Below, in pieces: positions 51,077 through 59,701 of a DNA stretch of 64,000 nt. Every line of letters starts with the position of its first letter. Within the stretch, counting starts at the first letter, position 1. The notes under the pieces are model-generated. The model did not search any database. It saw nothing but the letters and a program-made list of their open reading frames with translations, and was not told the DNA's origin. The DNA is from an uncultured Anaerolineales bacterium. Lineage in GTDB: Bacteria > Chloroflexota > Anaerolineae > Anaerolineales > Villigracilaceae. The position numbers and the translations under genes are program-made. The DNA lies in contig CALFXA010000022.1 in NCBI GenBank assembly GCA_937928015.1, positions 21,647 through 85,646 of the forward strand, read 5' to 3'.

Positions 51077-52765
51077 ATGAACGCACCCAATTCTTCCGCA
51101 CCGATCTTCTCCCTGCAAACATGGCGGGAAAATTTCTTGCGCGTGTTATTGCAAGGAACCATCATTTTTGGCGCAGTTGCCCTCATCGCGGTATTTTTTA
51201 TCTATAAAGGGGGGGGCTTTCTGATCGGTTTCACAACCGCTTATGTGATCATCCTCCTGGTTGCACTCGTTCGCCTTCCCTATTGGCTGAAAGCCTGGGT
51301 GTTCGCATCGATTTTCTTTCTGCTGGGGGTCAGCGGTCTCCTCGAAACTGGCATCTCCGGGAGCGCGCGCACCTTCTTCGTGACGTTTGCGGTCATTGTT
51401 GGAATGTTGTTTCCGCCGCGCACCGCCATTTTTTCTGCCCTTGTTACCATCTTAACCTCTCTGTTCGCCGCCTGGCTGGTCCTCACGGGCCAGTACATGC
51501 CGGCGCGGCCCACTCTGCTCGTAGAGAGCATTGACACCTGGATTGTTGCCATTGCCTCGATCATCTTTGTGGACGCAATCCTGATACTGGGATTGGCTCT
51601 CTTGCAAAAAGAGTTCTTGAACGCCCAGGAACGCACGGTCAACGTTCTGCAAACCCTGGAAAAAGAACGTGTCCTGCTCGAAAAACGTGTGGAAGAACGC
51701 ACCACCGAGATCACAGAAAAGACCATCCAACTCGAAGCCGCCTCGTCGGTGGCCCGTAGAATTGCCGAGGTCCGCGACCTGCAGGTGTTGCTGAACAGCG
51801 TGGTGTCGAATATCGCCGAACAATTCGGGTTTTACCATGTCGGCATCTTCCTTATGGATGACAAGGAACAGTATGCCGTGCTCCAGGCTGCTTCCTCGGA
51901 GGGTGGCAGGGAAATGTTGAAACTCGGCCACCGTCTGGCCGTCGGGCAGACAGGCATCGTGGGCTACGTCACCGCACGCGCCCGTCCACGTGTGGCTCTC
52001 GACACAGGCGCGGATGCCGTCTTCTTCGACAATCCGCACCTGCCGCTCACCCACTCTGAGATGGCCCTGCCTCTCATCATACGCGGACATGTGATCGGCG
52101 CCCTGGATATCCAGTCTGAAAAGACCAACGCCTTCAGCGAGGATGATGTTGAGATCATGCGTACAGTGGCCGACCAACTGGCCATCGCCATCGAGAACAC
52201 CCGCCTCTTCACCGAGAGCGAAGCCATCATCGGCCAGTTCCAGGCCCTCACCGCCCTGCAAACTCGCGATGCCTGGGTAAATTACCTCAGGCGCCGCGCC
52301 CCAGCCTACCAGTACACCCATCTGGGAGTCCGCCCGTTGACCGATGTGCGTCCTGCCGAGTCTCAGCCCACGGAGAGCGGCTGGACCCTGCGCGTGCCCA
52401 TCGAATTACGTGGACAGGAGATCGGCGTGATCAACCTGCGCCGCAAGCAGAGTTCCCCAACTTGGAACCAGCGCGAACAGGAATTGGCGGCGGAAATCGC
52501 CGCCCAGGTGGCTCTCGCCCTCGACACTTCCCGCCTGCTGGAAGAGACTCAAAAGAACGCCGCCCGCGACCAGATGATCGCCAGCGTGTCCAATCGCATC
52601 CGCCAGACCCTGGACATGGAGACCGTGCTCCAGACCGCCGCCGATGAACTCCGCAACGCCTTTGGGTTGACGGAGGCCGAAGTGCGCTTCAACACGCCGT
52701 TATCCCCTGAGGTGAACGAGCACTCGAACGGAAAGCGCCCAGGCGCGCAAAAGGGTCAGGACTGA
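51077..52765 (+). CDS. multi-TM sensor with coiled coil and two GAF domains, no kinase
   Basis: A 562-residue array paralogue. Five or six membrane helices fill residues 25-180. A coiled coil (ERTVNVLQTLEKERVLLEKRVEERTTEITEK, about 180-222) takes the place of HAMP. The array GAF (EQFGFYHVGIFLMD, GQTGIVGYV, LPLTHSEMALPL, IGALDIQSE) covers about 235-380, the second GAF about 411-491, followed by the tail (RIRQTLDMETVLQTAADEL). A run of eight G at 51209-51216 falls at codon 45 and is the only such homopolymer noticed in the array. No output domain is seen. Confidence 0.9.
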   Translation: MNAPNSSAPIFSLQTWRENFLRVLLQGTIIFGAVALIAVFFIYKGGGFLIGFTTAYVIILLVALVRLPYWLKAWVFASIFFLLGVSGLLETGISGSARTFFVTFAVIVGMLFPPRTAIFSALVTILTSLFAAWLVLTGQYMPARPTLLVESIDTWIVAIASIIFVDAILILGLALLQKEFLNAQERTVNVLQTLEKERVLLEKRVEERTTEITEKTIQLEAASSVARRIAEVRDLQVLLNSVVSNIAEQFGFYHVGIFLMDDKEQYAVLQAASSEGGREMLKLGHRLAVGQTGIVGYVTARARPRVALDTGADAVFFDNPHLPLTHSEMALPLIIRGHVIGALDIQSEKTNAFSEDDVEIMRTVADQLAIAIENTRLFTESEAIIGQFQALTALQTRDAWVNYLRRRAPAYQYTHLGVRPLTDVRPAESQPTESGWTLRVPIELRGQEIGVINLRRKQSSPTWNQREQELAAEIAAQVALALDTSRLLEETQKNAARDQMIASVSNRIRQTLDMETVLQTAADELRNAFGLTEAEVRFNTPLSPEVNEHSNGKRPGAQKGQD

Positions 52766-52766
52766 C

Positions 52767-54791
52767 ATGAGCACTCCTGAAATCTACTTCCCTGCCATGA
52801 GCCGCGAACAACGCAATGCGGTTTTCTCCGCCATTGGAATTCTGGCCATCGCATTCCTCAACATTTCCCCGCTCGTCTCGAACCTTCAGTCCCTCAATCT
52901 GACGACGACCCTGGAGATGACCGCCATCCTCGGTGTGATGATCGTTTCCATCATCAGCCTGATTCGCGCGCTCCACGGTCAGGTGGAACAGTCGGCATGG
53001 ATGCTGCTGATTGCAATCATCGCCGTCGCGGCCGTCCGCGCCGGACTGAGACAAGACCTCGGCCTGCCCTTCGGCATCCTGGCAGCCATCCTGGTTTCGA
53101 TCATCAGCACGCTGACCCTGCCGCTCAACAAAGCCGACATCGCCCTGCTCGTCGGCTACATCTCCGGCAGCCTGATTGTGGTCTTCGATGCATTTGCCGG
53201 CAACCTATACACGCGCCTGGCTACGCCTACCGACATCATTCGCGCGGCAGGCTTCCTCGCAGGGTTTGCGTTCATTTTCCAAATCCTGCTGCTCGTATTC
53301 CAGGCGCGCAGTATCGGTCTTGGGTCCAAGATCGCCAATGCCATCGCCACCATCACCCTGATCGTGGCGCTCCTGCTCGGCTCGATGAGCATCACCATCA
53401 TCCGCAATACGTTGACCGCGGAGGGCATCCTCTCCACTGCTCCCTTTGCCCTTTATGAGTTGATCGAGAGCATGCGGCTGGCTACCATCGTGATGGGTGC
53501 GACTGTCACGGTTTTCGGGAGCGTCCTCGGCGTGATCATCGCCCGCGCCCTGGCCAGACCGTTGACCCTTGTGACTGCAACCGCCAGTGAAATCAGCCGC
53601 GGCAACCTGTCGGCACGCGTGACCCTCAACCGCGAGGATGAAATCGGTCAATTGGGGCAGGTTTTCAACAACATGGCAGACGAGCTAAGCAGCATGGTGG
53701 GTCAATTGGAAAGCCGCGTGGCCGACCGCACCCGCGATCTGGAACGGCGCGCTGTGCAGATCCAGACCGCCGCTGAAATCGGGAGCGTGGCCGCCAAATT
53801 GCGCGACTTGAATCCCCTGCTTGCGCAGGTAACCCAGCTCATCAGCGAACGTTTCGGCTTCTATCACACAGGCATTTTCCTGCTGGACGATCACAAGGAA
53901 TATGCCGTGTTACGTGCCGCCAACAGCACAGGCGGACAGCGCATGCTCACCCGTGGTCACCGTCTGAAGGTCGGTGAGGTGGGCATCGTAGGTTACGTTA
54001 CGGGCACGAGCAATCCGCGCATCGCGTTGGACGTGGGTACGGATGCCACCTTCTTCGACAACCCCGATCTCCCTGACACCCGTTCTGAAATGGCCCTGCC
54101 CCTGGTGGCGGGTGGACATCTCCTGGGCGCGCTGGACGTGCAAAGCACGGAGGCCAACGCCTTCACCCAGGATGACGTCAATGTGCTGCAGGTGCTGGCC
54201 GACCAGGTGGCTGTGGCCATCGAGAATGCCCGTCTGTTCGAGGAAAATCAAAGCGCTCTCGAAACCGTCCGCCGCGCGTACGGCGACGTCAGCCAGGCTG
54301 CCTGGCAAAAAATGCAAAAGCTGACCGACACGCTCGGTTTCATGAGCACATCGCAGGGTAACTTCGTCCGCATCACGCGCGGCAACGCCAAGGATCAACC
54401 CACGCTCGAGCGCCCAGTCACTTCCGATGAAGGATTGACTCTTCTGGTGCCGTTGAAAGTGCGCGGACAAAACATCGGTTCGGTGCGATTAAGCAAACCC
54501 AGGAATTCCCCGCCCTGGTCGGCGGAAGAAATCAACGTGGTAAGCACCCTGGCGGACCAGGTGAGCGGCACGCTCGAAAGCGCCCGCCTGTACCAGGAGG
54601 CCCAACTTCGCGCGGCCACCGAGCGGCAGACGGCCAACATCGTCAATCAAATCCGCAGTTCCACCGCCATGGACGGCATTCTGCAAAACACCATTCGCGA
54701 GCTGGGTAAAGCCTTCAATGCCAGCCGCACATTCATCACCATCAACGTCCCCGAAGCTGACGTTGAAGAGACAGGCGAGGGACAGTCATGA
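52767..54791 (+). CDS. multi-TM sensor with HAMP and two GAF domains, no kinase
   Basis: A 674-residue array paralogue. Residues 15-257 hold about seven membrane helices with almost no outside domain. HAMP lies at about 258-311 (RPLTLVTATASEISRGNLSARVTLNREDEIGQLGQVFNNM). The array GAF (ERFGFYHTGIFLLD, GEVGIVGYV, LPDTRSEMALPL, LGALDVQSTEANAF) covers about 348-491, the second GAF about 521-608 and the tail (IVNQIRSSTAMDGILQNTIREL) ends the protein. The ATG follows the previous stop by one base; its own stop overlaps the next ATG by four bases. Confidence 0.92.
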   Translation: MSTPEIYFPAMSREQRNAVFSAIGILAIAFLNISPLVSNLQSLNLTTTLEMTAILGVMIVSIISLIRALHGQVEQSAWMLLIAIIAVAAVRAGLRQDLGLPFGILAAILVSIISTLTLPLNKADIALLVGYISGSLIVVFDAFAGNLYTRLATPTDIIRAAGFLAGFAFIFQILLLVFQARSIGLGSKIANAIATITLIVALLLGSMSITIIRNTLTAEGILSTAPFALYELIESMRLATIVMGATVTVFGSVLGVIIARALARPLTLVTATASEISRGNLSARVTLNREDEIGQLGQVFNNMADELSSMVGQLESRVADRTRDLERRAVQIQTAAEIGSVAAKLRDLNPLLAQVTQLISERFGFYHTGIFLLDDHKEYAVLRAANSTGGQRMLTRGHRLKVGEVGIVGYVTGTSNPRIALDVGTDATFFDNPDLPDTRSEMALPLVAGGHLLGALDVQSTEANAFTQDDVNVLQVLADQVAVAIENARLFEENQSALETVRRAYGDVSQAAWQKMQKLTDTLGFMSTSQGNFVRITRGNAKDQPTLERPVTSDEGLTLLVPLKVRGQNIGSVRLSKPRNSPPWSAEEINVVSTLADQVSGTLESARLYQEAQLRAATERQTANIVNQIRSSTAMDGILQNTIRELGKAFNASRTFITINVPEADVEETGEGQS

Positions 54792-56977
54792 AACTCTCGC
54801 AGAGGATTCTCTTCCCCACCCTGGCGGCTTTCATCGTAGCCATCGCTGGTCTGTTCGTTTACAGCTACCTGACCAACCAGGCGACCAACCGCGAACGCGA
54901 ACGTATCGATGATGCGCAACTCGAAACAGCCTTCAACACCAAAGTGGAGAGCCAGGGCAACCTGGCCCTTGGCCTGGCTCTTGAGGCCGCAAACGACCCA
55001 AGTATTCAGGACGCCTTCGCCCGTCGTGACCGCCAGGCCCTGGCCAACTTGACTTTGAAAAACTACCAGGTTCTCAACCAGCAGTTCGACCTGCCGCAGT
55101 ATCAGTATCACATTCCGCCCGCCATTTCTTTCCTGCGCCTGCACGACCCTGGAAGCTTCGGCGACGATCTCTCCACCTTCTGCAAAACGGTGGTCCAGGT
55201 CAACGAGACAAAGCTACCCGTCGTGGGCCTGGAGGTGGGCCGCGGCGGACTGGGGCTCCGAGGCGTGGTCCCCGTCTTCTACCAGGATCAGCCCATCGGT
55301 TCGGTGGAGTTCGGCTCGAACGTGGACGATACCTTCCTGAATGCCCTCAAAACGGAATACGGCCATGAGTGGCGGATCCTGCTCACACGCCAAGCGCTTG
55401 AGCTTGCCACCTTGCAAGATTTCACCAACTTCGAGCCTGGTCCCACCCTGGATCTGTTCGTGCTGGCCGCGACCGATCCCTCCCTGCCCTACGCGGGTTC
55501 CGATTACTATGACAACCTGATCAAGGGCAATAAGACCGGCGTGTTGACCCAAACCACGGACAACAGGAATTACCGCATCTACGGGTTCCCTCTGGTGGAT
55601 TTCTCGGGAAAAACCGTCGGCACCGTGGAAGTCTTCACTGACCTGGGACCCTCCATTGCACAACAGACCTCGCGTATTTTATTCGGCATAATTGCGGTGG
55701 GCGTGGCAATGGCCCTCGGCGCTCTGGTGCTGTTCCTTACCACCAGCCGCGTCCTGCGTCCGCTCGACGACTTGACCCGCTCGGCCCTTTCCATCTCCAA
55801 CGGCGACCTGAATCAAAATATCGAGATCGTAAACGAAGATGACGAGATCGGCCAGTTGGGCACCGCCTTCAATCACATGACCCAACAATTACGCAGCGTG
55901 ATCGGAAACCTGGAACATAACGTCATGGAACGCACCCAGGACCTGGACCGACGCAGCCACGAGCTGGAAACAGCCTCACGCATTGCCCGTGAAATCACAT
56001 CCGAGCAGCACATGGATCAGCTTCTGACCAATGCGGCCAACCTGATCCGCGACGAATTCGGTTTCTACCATGCGGGCATCTTCCTCGTGGATGATCGACG
56101 CGAATACGCCGTCTTGCGCGCCGCCACAGGGGATGCAGGCCGCCAGCTACTGGCCCTGAACCATCGCCTCAAAATCGGCGAGGTGGGCATCGTCGGCTTC
56201 GTCACTCAGACGGGACGCTCACGCGTGGCCCTCAATGTAGGCTCAGACGTGACCCATTTCCGCAACCCGCTGCTGCCAGAGACCCGCTCCGAGATGGCGC
56301 TGCCCCTCACTTATGGCGGCGAAATCATCGGCGCCCTCGATGTGCAGTCCAAGCAGGAATCGGCCTTCGACGACAACGACGTCAATATCATGCAAACCGT
56401 AGCCGACCAGTTGTCCATCGCCATCAACAATGCCCGTCTGGCGGAGCATGCGCGGGAAAATCTGCGCGAACTCGGCCTCCTCTATCAAAGACAGGTCCGC
56501 AATGTCTGGAAGCAGATCTCGCAAGAGAAATCGTCCGAGTTCGAATACGATGGTCTGAACGTATCCCCTGTCAGACAGGACATACCAACAGACCAGATCA
56601 AACAACTGTCCGAAGGCAAGACCATCATTCTGCGCGGCGAAAAGGGCAGCACCCTGCTCGTCCCGCTTGCGTTGCAAGGGCAATTGATCGGTACCGTGGG
56701 CATCGAGAAAGATGACCCCGCCTACGAATGGAATAGGGACGAATTGTCCATTGCGGAGAACGCTGCCACCCAGGCCAGCCTGGCATTGGAAAACGCCCGT
56801 CTGCTCGAAGAGACGCAAAGACTGGCCGCCAAGGAACGCACCATCGGCGAGATCTCGGCGCGCATCGGCGGCCTGGTGGACATCGAAAAGATCCTCCAAA
56901 CCACCGTCCAGGAACTCAGCCAGACCCTGCCCGACGCGGAAGTAGCGATCCAGTTCCAAGGCAAGGATCAGCAATGA
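54788..56977 (+). CDS. dCache_3-type sensor with HAMP and two GAF domains, no kinase
   Basis: A 729-residue array paralogue. A first helix near 10-28 and a second near 295-318 flank an outside double-Cache domain of the dCache_3 type: FLRLHDPGSFGDDLSTFCKTVVQVNETKLPVVGLEVGRGGLG-like sequence and GSVEFGSN are characteristic of that family in chemoreceptors. HAMP spans about 319-372, the array GAF about 408-555 (DEFGFYHAGIFLVDD, LPETRSEMALPL), the second GAF about 598-675 and the tail (ISARIGGLVDIEKILQTTVQEL) follows. It is the clearest case in the array of a dedicated small-molecule receptor. Overlaps of four bases exist at both ends. Confidence 0.92.
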   Translation: MKLSQRILFPTLAAFIVAIAGLFVYSYLTNQATNRERERIDDAQLETAFNTKVESQGNLALGLALEAANDPSIQDAFARRDRQALANLTLKNYQVLNQQFDLPQYQYHIPPAISFLRLHDPGSFGDDLSTFCKTVVQVNETKLPVVGLEVGRGGLGLRGVVPVFYQDQPIGSVEFGSNVDDTFLNALKTEYGHEWRILLTRQALELATLQDFTNFEPGPTLDLFVLAATDPSLPYAGSDYYDNLIKGNKTGVLTQTTDNRNYRIYGFPLVDFSGKTVGTVEVFTDLGPSIAQQTSRILFGIIAVGVAMALGALVLFLTTSRVLRPLDDLTRSALSISNGDLNQNIEIVNEDDEIGQLGTAFNHMTQQLRSVIGNLEHNVMERTQDLDRRSHELETASRIAREITSEQHMDQLLTNAANLIRDEFGFYHAGIFLVDDRREYAVLRAATGDAGRQLLALNHRLKIGEVGIVGFVTQTGRSRVALNVGSDVTHFRNPLLPETRSEMALPLTYGGEIIGALDVQSKQESAFDDNDVNIMQTVADQLSIAINNARLAEHARENLRELGLLYQRQVRNVWKQISQEKSSEFEYDGLNVSPVRQDIPTDQIKQLSEGKTIILRGEKGSTLLVPLALQGQLIGTVGIEKDDPAYEWNRDELSIAENAATQASLALENARLLEETQRLAAKERTIGEISARIGGLVDIEKILQTTVQELSQTLPDAEVAIQFQGKDQQ

Positions 56978-58719
56978 ACAAGAACAGCGATCCCACATTG
57001 ACCAGCCTCCTGCACCCAGAGCGCCCAGCCGCTGATTCGGCGGCGCGCAACTGGCGCACGAGTTTCATCCGCCCCATGCTGGGTATCGGACTGCTATTCG
57101 GCCTCATTCCGTTGGTCACGGGCATTCTCGCCGCGCAAAACCCCATCACCACGGTCATCTTTGCCCTGGGTTACCTGCTGGCGCTGGCCATCACCGTCCT
57201 GCCTTTCCCATACACGGGCCGTGTGTCGGTGTTGCTGGTGGCCGTGTTTGGTGTGGCCCTCAATGAGCTTTCCTATTACGGGATTCTCGGCGATGCAACC
57301 CTGTTCTTTTTCGCCACCGTCGTAATCGCCACCCTGATGCTTTCACCCCGCACAGGCTGGGCTGCCGCCGCCCTTTCGCTGGCGGCCATTGTCTTGGGCG
57401 GAATCGTGTACCTGAGCGGACATGCCCCTACGCCAGTGATCGTGCCGGGCAACCTGAACATGATGAATTGGTTCAGCACTGCGGGTATGTTCCTGGTTTT
57501 CAGCGGCATCATCGTCCTCGGCTTGCAGCGTCTGGAAAGCGAGATCTCACAGGAGGCCCGCCAGACCAATCTGGCCCTGCAAGAATTGGAACAGGACCGT
57601 ATTCATTTGGAGGAGCGCATTCAGGAACGCACCGCCGACCTGGAGTCTGCCCGCCTCAAGAGCGAGCGCCGTGCAGTTCAGTTCGAGGCCATCACCCAGG
57701 TGGCGCGGGTCATCGCGTCCGTTCAAGAGTTGGATGCACTCCTGCCGCGTATCACACACGTCATCAGTCAACACTTCGGCTTTTATCACACAGGCATTTT
57801 CCTGCTGGATGATATCCACGAGTATGCCGTCTTGAAAGCGGCCAACACCGAGGGCGGGCAGAAAATGCTCGCACGCGGACACAGGCTCAAGGTCGGACAA
57901 ATAGGCATCGTGGGATACGTGGCAGGCACGGGCAATCCTCGTGTCGCCATGAATGCAGGCGAGGATGTGGTCTTTTTCAACAATCCAGACCTGCCCAATA
58001 CCCGCTCCGAAATGGCCCTGCCGTTGCGAGTGGGCCGCGAATTGATCGGCGTGCTGGACGTGCAAAGCACCGAGCCGAACGCCTTTAAACAGGAAGATGT
58101 GGAGGCGCTTACCACGCTGGCCGACCAGGTGGCCATCGCCATCCAGAATGCCAACTCGTTTGTGGAGGCGCATGCCCTGCTCGAAGAGGCCCAGCGCGCC
58201 ACCAGCGGATATATCGCCCAGGCATGGAAAATCCTGCGTCCCTCTGCCGCTGTCACAGGTTACCACACTTCAACCGCGGGCATTCGCCCGTTGGAGAAGC
58301 CCCTCAAGGGCGAACACATCGTGCAGGCCCTGAACAGCAATAAGACCGTCCAGCAGGCCAATACGCTGACCATACCCATCCGCCTGCGTGGACAGGTCAT
58401 CGGCGTCATCAATATGCGCGTTCCGCAGGATAAATCCATGAACCACGATGACGTGGATATCGCCGAAGCGGTGGCTGATCGTCTGTCGCTAGCGCTCGAA
58501 ACATCCACGCTGTTGCGTGCCACTCAACACCGCGCCGACATCGAACGTGTCACAGCCGAGATCGCCGGCAGGTTGAGTTCCTCCATCCGCATGGAGTCCA
58601 TCATCCAGACAGCAGCCGAAGAGTTGAGCCTCGCCCTGGGCGGGTCGGATGTCACCGTGCAGATTCAGCCTCCCGAACTAGAGGCGGTGGAAATGTCCGA
58701 TACGCAAGGAGAAGCATAA
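56974..58719 (+). CDS. multi-TM sensor with coiled coil and two GAF domains, no kinase
   Basis: A 581-residue array paralogue. Five or six membrane helices lie in residues 30-182, then a coiled coil (ARQTNLALQELEQDRIHLEERIQERTADLESARLK, about 188-230) leads to the array GAF at about 252-395 (QHFGFYHTGIFLLDD, LPNTRSEMALPL, IGVLDVQSTEPNAF). The second GAF is about 439-512, and the tail reads IAGRLSSSIRMESIIQTAAEEL. It is built like the 562-residue member and may be its closest sister. Its stop TAA overlaps the lipoprotein ATG by one base (TAATG). Confidence 0.92.
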   Translation: MNKNSDPTLTSLLHPERPAADSAARNWRTSFIRPMLGIGLLFGLIPLVTGILAAQNPITTVIFALGYLLALAITVLPFPYTGRVSVLLVAVFGVALNELSYYGILGDATLFFFATVVIATLMLSPRTGWAAAALSLAAIVLGGIVYLSGHAPTPVIVPGNLNMMNWFSTAGMFLVFSGIIVLGLQRLESEISQEARQTNLALQELEQDRIHLEERIQERTADLESARLKSERRAVQFEAITQVARVIASVQELDALLPRITHVISQHFGFYHTGIFLLDDIHEYAVLKAANTEGGQKMLARGHRLKVGQIGIVGYVAGTGNPRVAMNAGEDVVFFNNPDLPNTRSEMALPLRVGRELIGVLDVQSTEPNAFKQEDVEALTTLADQVAIAIQNANSFVEAHALLEEAQRATSGYIAQAWKILRPSAAVTGYHTSTAGIRPLEKPLKGEHIVQALNSNKTVQQANTLTIPIRLRGQVIGVINMRVPQDKSMNHDDVDIAEAVADRLSLALETSTLLRATQHRADIERVTAEIAGRLSSSIRMESIIQTAAEELSLALGGSDVTVQIQPPELEAVEMSDTQGEA

Positions 58720-59693
58720 TGACCCGTTTCTGGTGGAAATTTGCTGCCTCCATCTGCATCCTGTCGATGCTTGCTTCTTGCAGCGCGGCCCAAACCACCC
58801 AGGTAGACCGCGAACCCCTACGCGTCGAATTTACCCAGTGGTGGGGCGATTACACCCTGATCATTGCCCAGGAGCGCGGACTGTTCGAAAAGTACGGCGT
58901 GAACGTGGAACCTGTGTATTACAAGGCGTACTATAAAAGTCTGCCTGACCTGGCTTCGGGTCAGATCGACGGCGCTTTACTCAACGTCGGCGATGTTCTG
59001 AACGTTTCGGTCCATACTGACGTCATTATTCCAGCCGCTTATGACGACGGCGGTCCGAATACGATCGTGGTCACTCCTTCGATCAAGAGTATCTATGATC
59101 TCAAAGGAAAGAAATTGGGAGTTCCCCTGGGATCCTCCGGCGAGTTCTTTGTCACACAAATGCTGCAGGTCGGCGGATTGAAACCATCAGACGTATCCAT
59201 ATTGGACTATGACCCTTCAGAGGTTCCCGACGCGCTGGGCAAGGAAATCGATGCGGGTCTCACCTGGGAGCCATACACGAGTATCTCCGAACAGAAGGGG
59301 AATCACGTGCTGGTCAATTCGGTCGTCGGCACGATGCTCTATCCGAGCGTCATTGTTTTCCGCAAGGATGTCGTGGAAAGCCGTCCCGAGGATATTCGCG
59401 CCTTCCTCAAAGCTTGGTTTGAAGCCGTAAGGTTCCGCCAGCAAAATCCGCAGGCCGCCCGTCAGATCATTGCCAATTATCTCGGCGTTCCGCTCAGCAG
59501 TGTGGAATTGGCTTCGTCTGTGAAATTATTGGGGCAGGCCGATAATCAGACGCTGTTCGCGACTGGCCTCAACGGCCGCGCATCTACCCTTCAAAATATC
59601 GCCTCACTCAACGTCAATTTCCTTGTGCGTATCGGCACCCTGACCCAGCGCCCTGACCTTACCCTTATGTTCGATGGAAGATACCTGCGGTAG
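58719..59693 (+). CDS. NMT1/SsuA-type substrate-binding lipoprotein within the sensor array
   Basis: A 324-residue lipoprotein with lipobox LASC (Cys21). It belongs to the NMT1/ThiY/SsuA fold: VEFTQWWGDYTLIIAQERGLFEKYGVNVEPVYYK, LASGQIDGALLNVGDVL, YDLKGKKLGVPLGSSGEFFVTQMLQ, DAGLTWEPYTS and VIVFRKDVVESRPEDIRAFLKAWFEA. Such proteins bind thiamine precursors, nitrate, taurine or similar compounds for an ABC importer, but no permease or ATPase gene is adjacent. Translation is coupled to the GAF gene before it, and another GAF gene follows after eight bases. A role as an external ligand-binding partner of these sensors is therefore the simplest reading; a transporter elsewhere is the alternative. 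Confidence 0.9.
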   Translation: MTRFWWKFAASICILSMLASCSAAQTTQVDREPLRVEFTQWWGDYTLIIAQERGLFEKYGVNVEPVYYKAYYKSLPDLASGQIDGALLNVGDVLNVSVHTDVIIPAAYDDGGPNTIVVTPSIKSIYDLKGKKLGVPLGSSGEFFVTQMLQVGGLKPSDVSILDYDPSEVPDALGKEIDAGLTWEPYTSISEQKGNHVLVNSVVGTMLYPSVIVFRKDVVESRPEDIRAFLKAWFEAVRFRQQNPQAARQIIANYLGVPLSSVELASSVKLLGQADNQTLFATGLNGRASTLQNIASLNVNFLVRIGTLTQRPDLTLMFDGRYLR

Positions 59694-59701
59694 GCCCTGT
59701 C

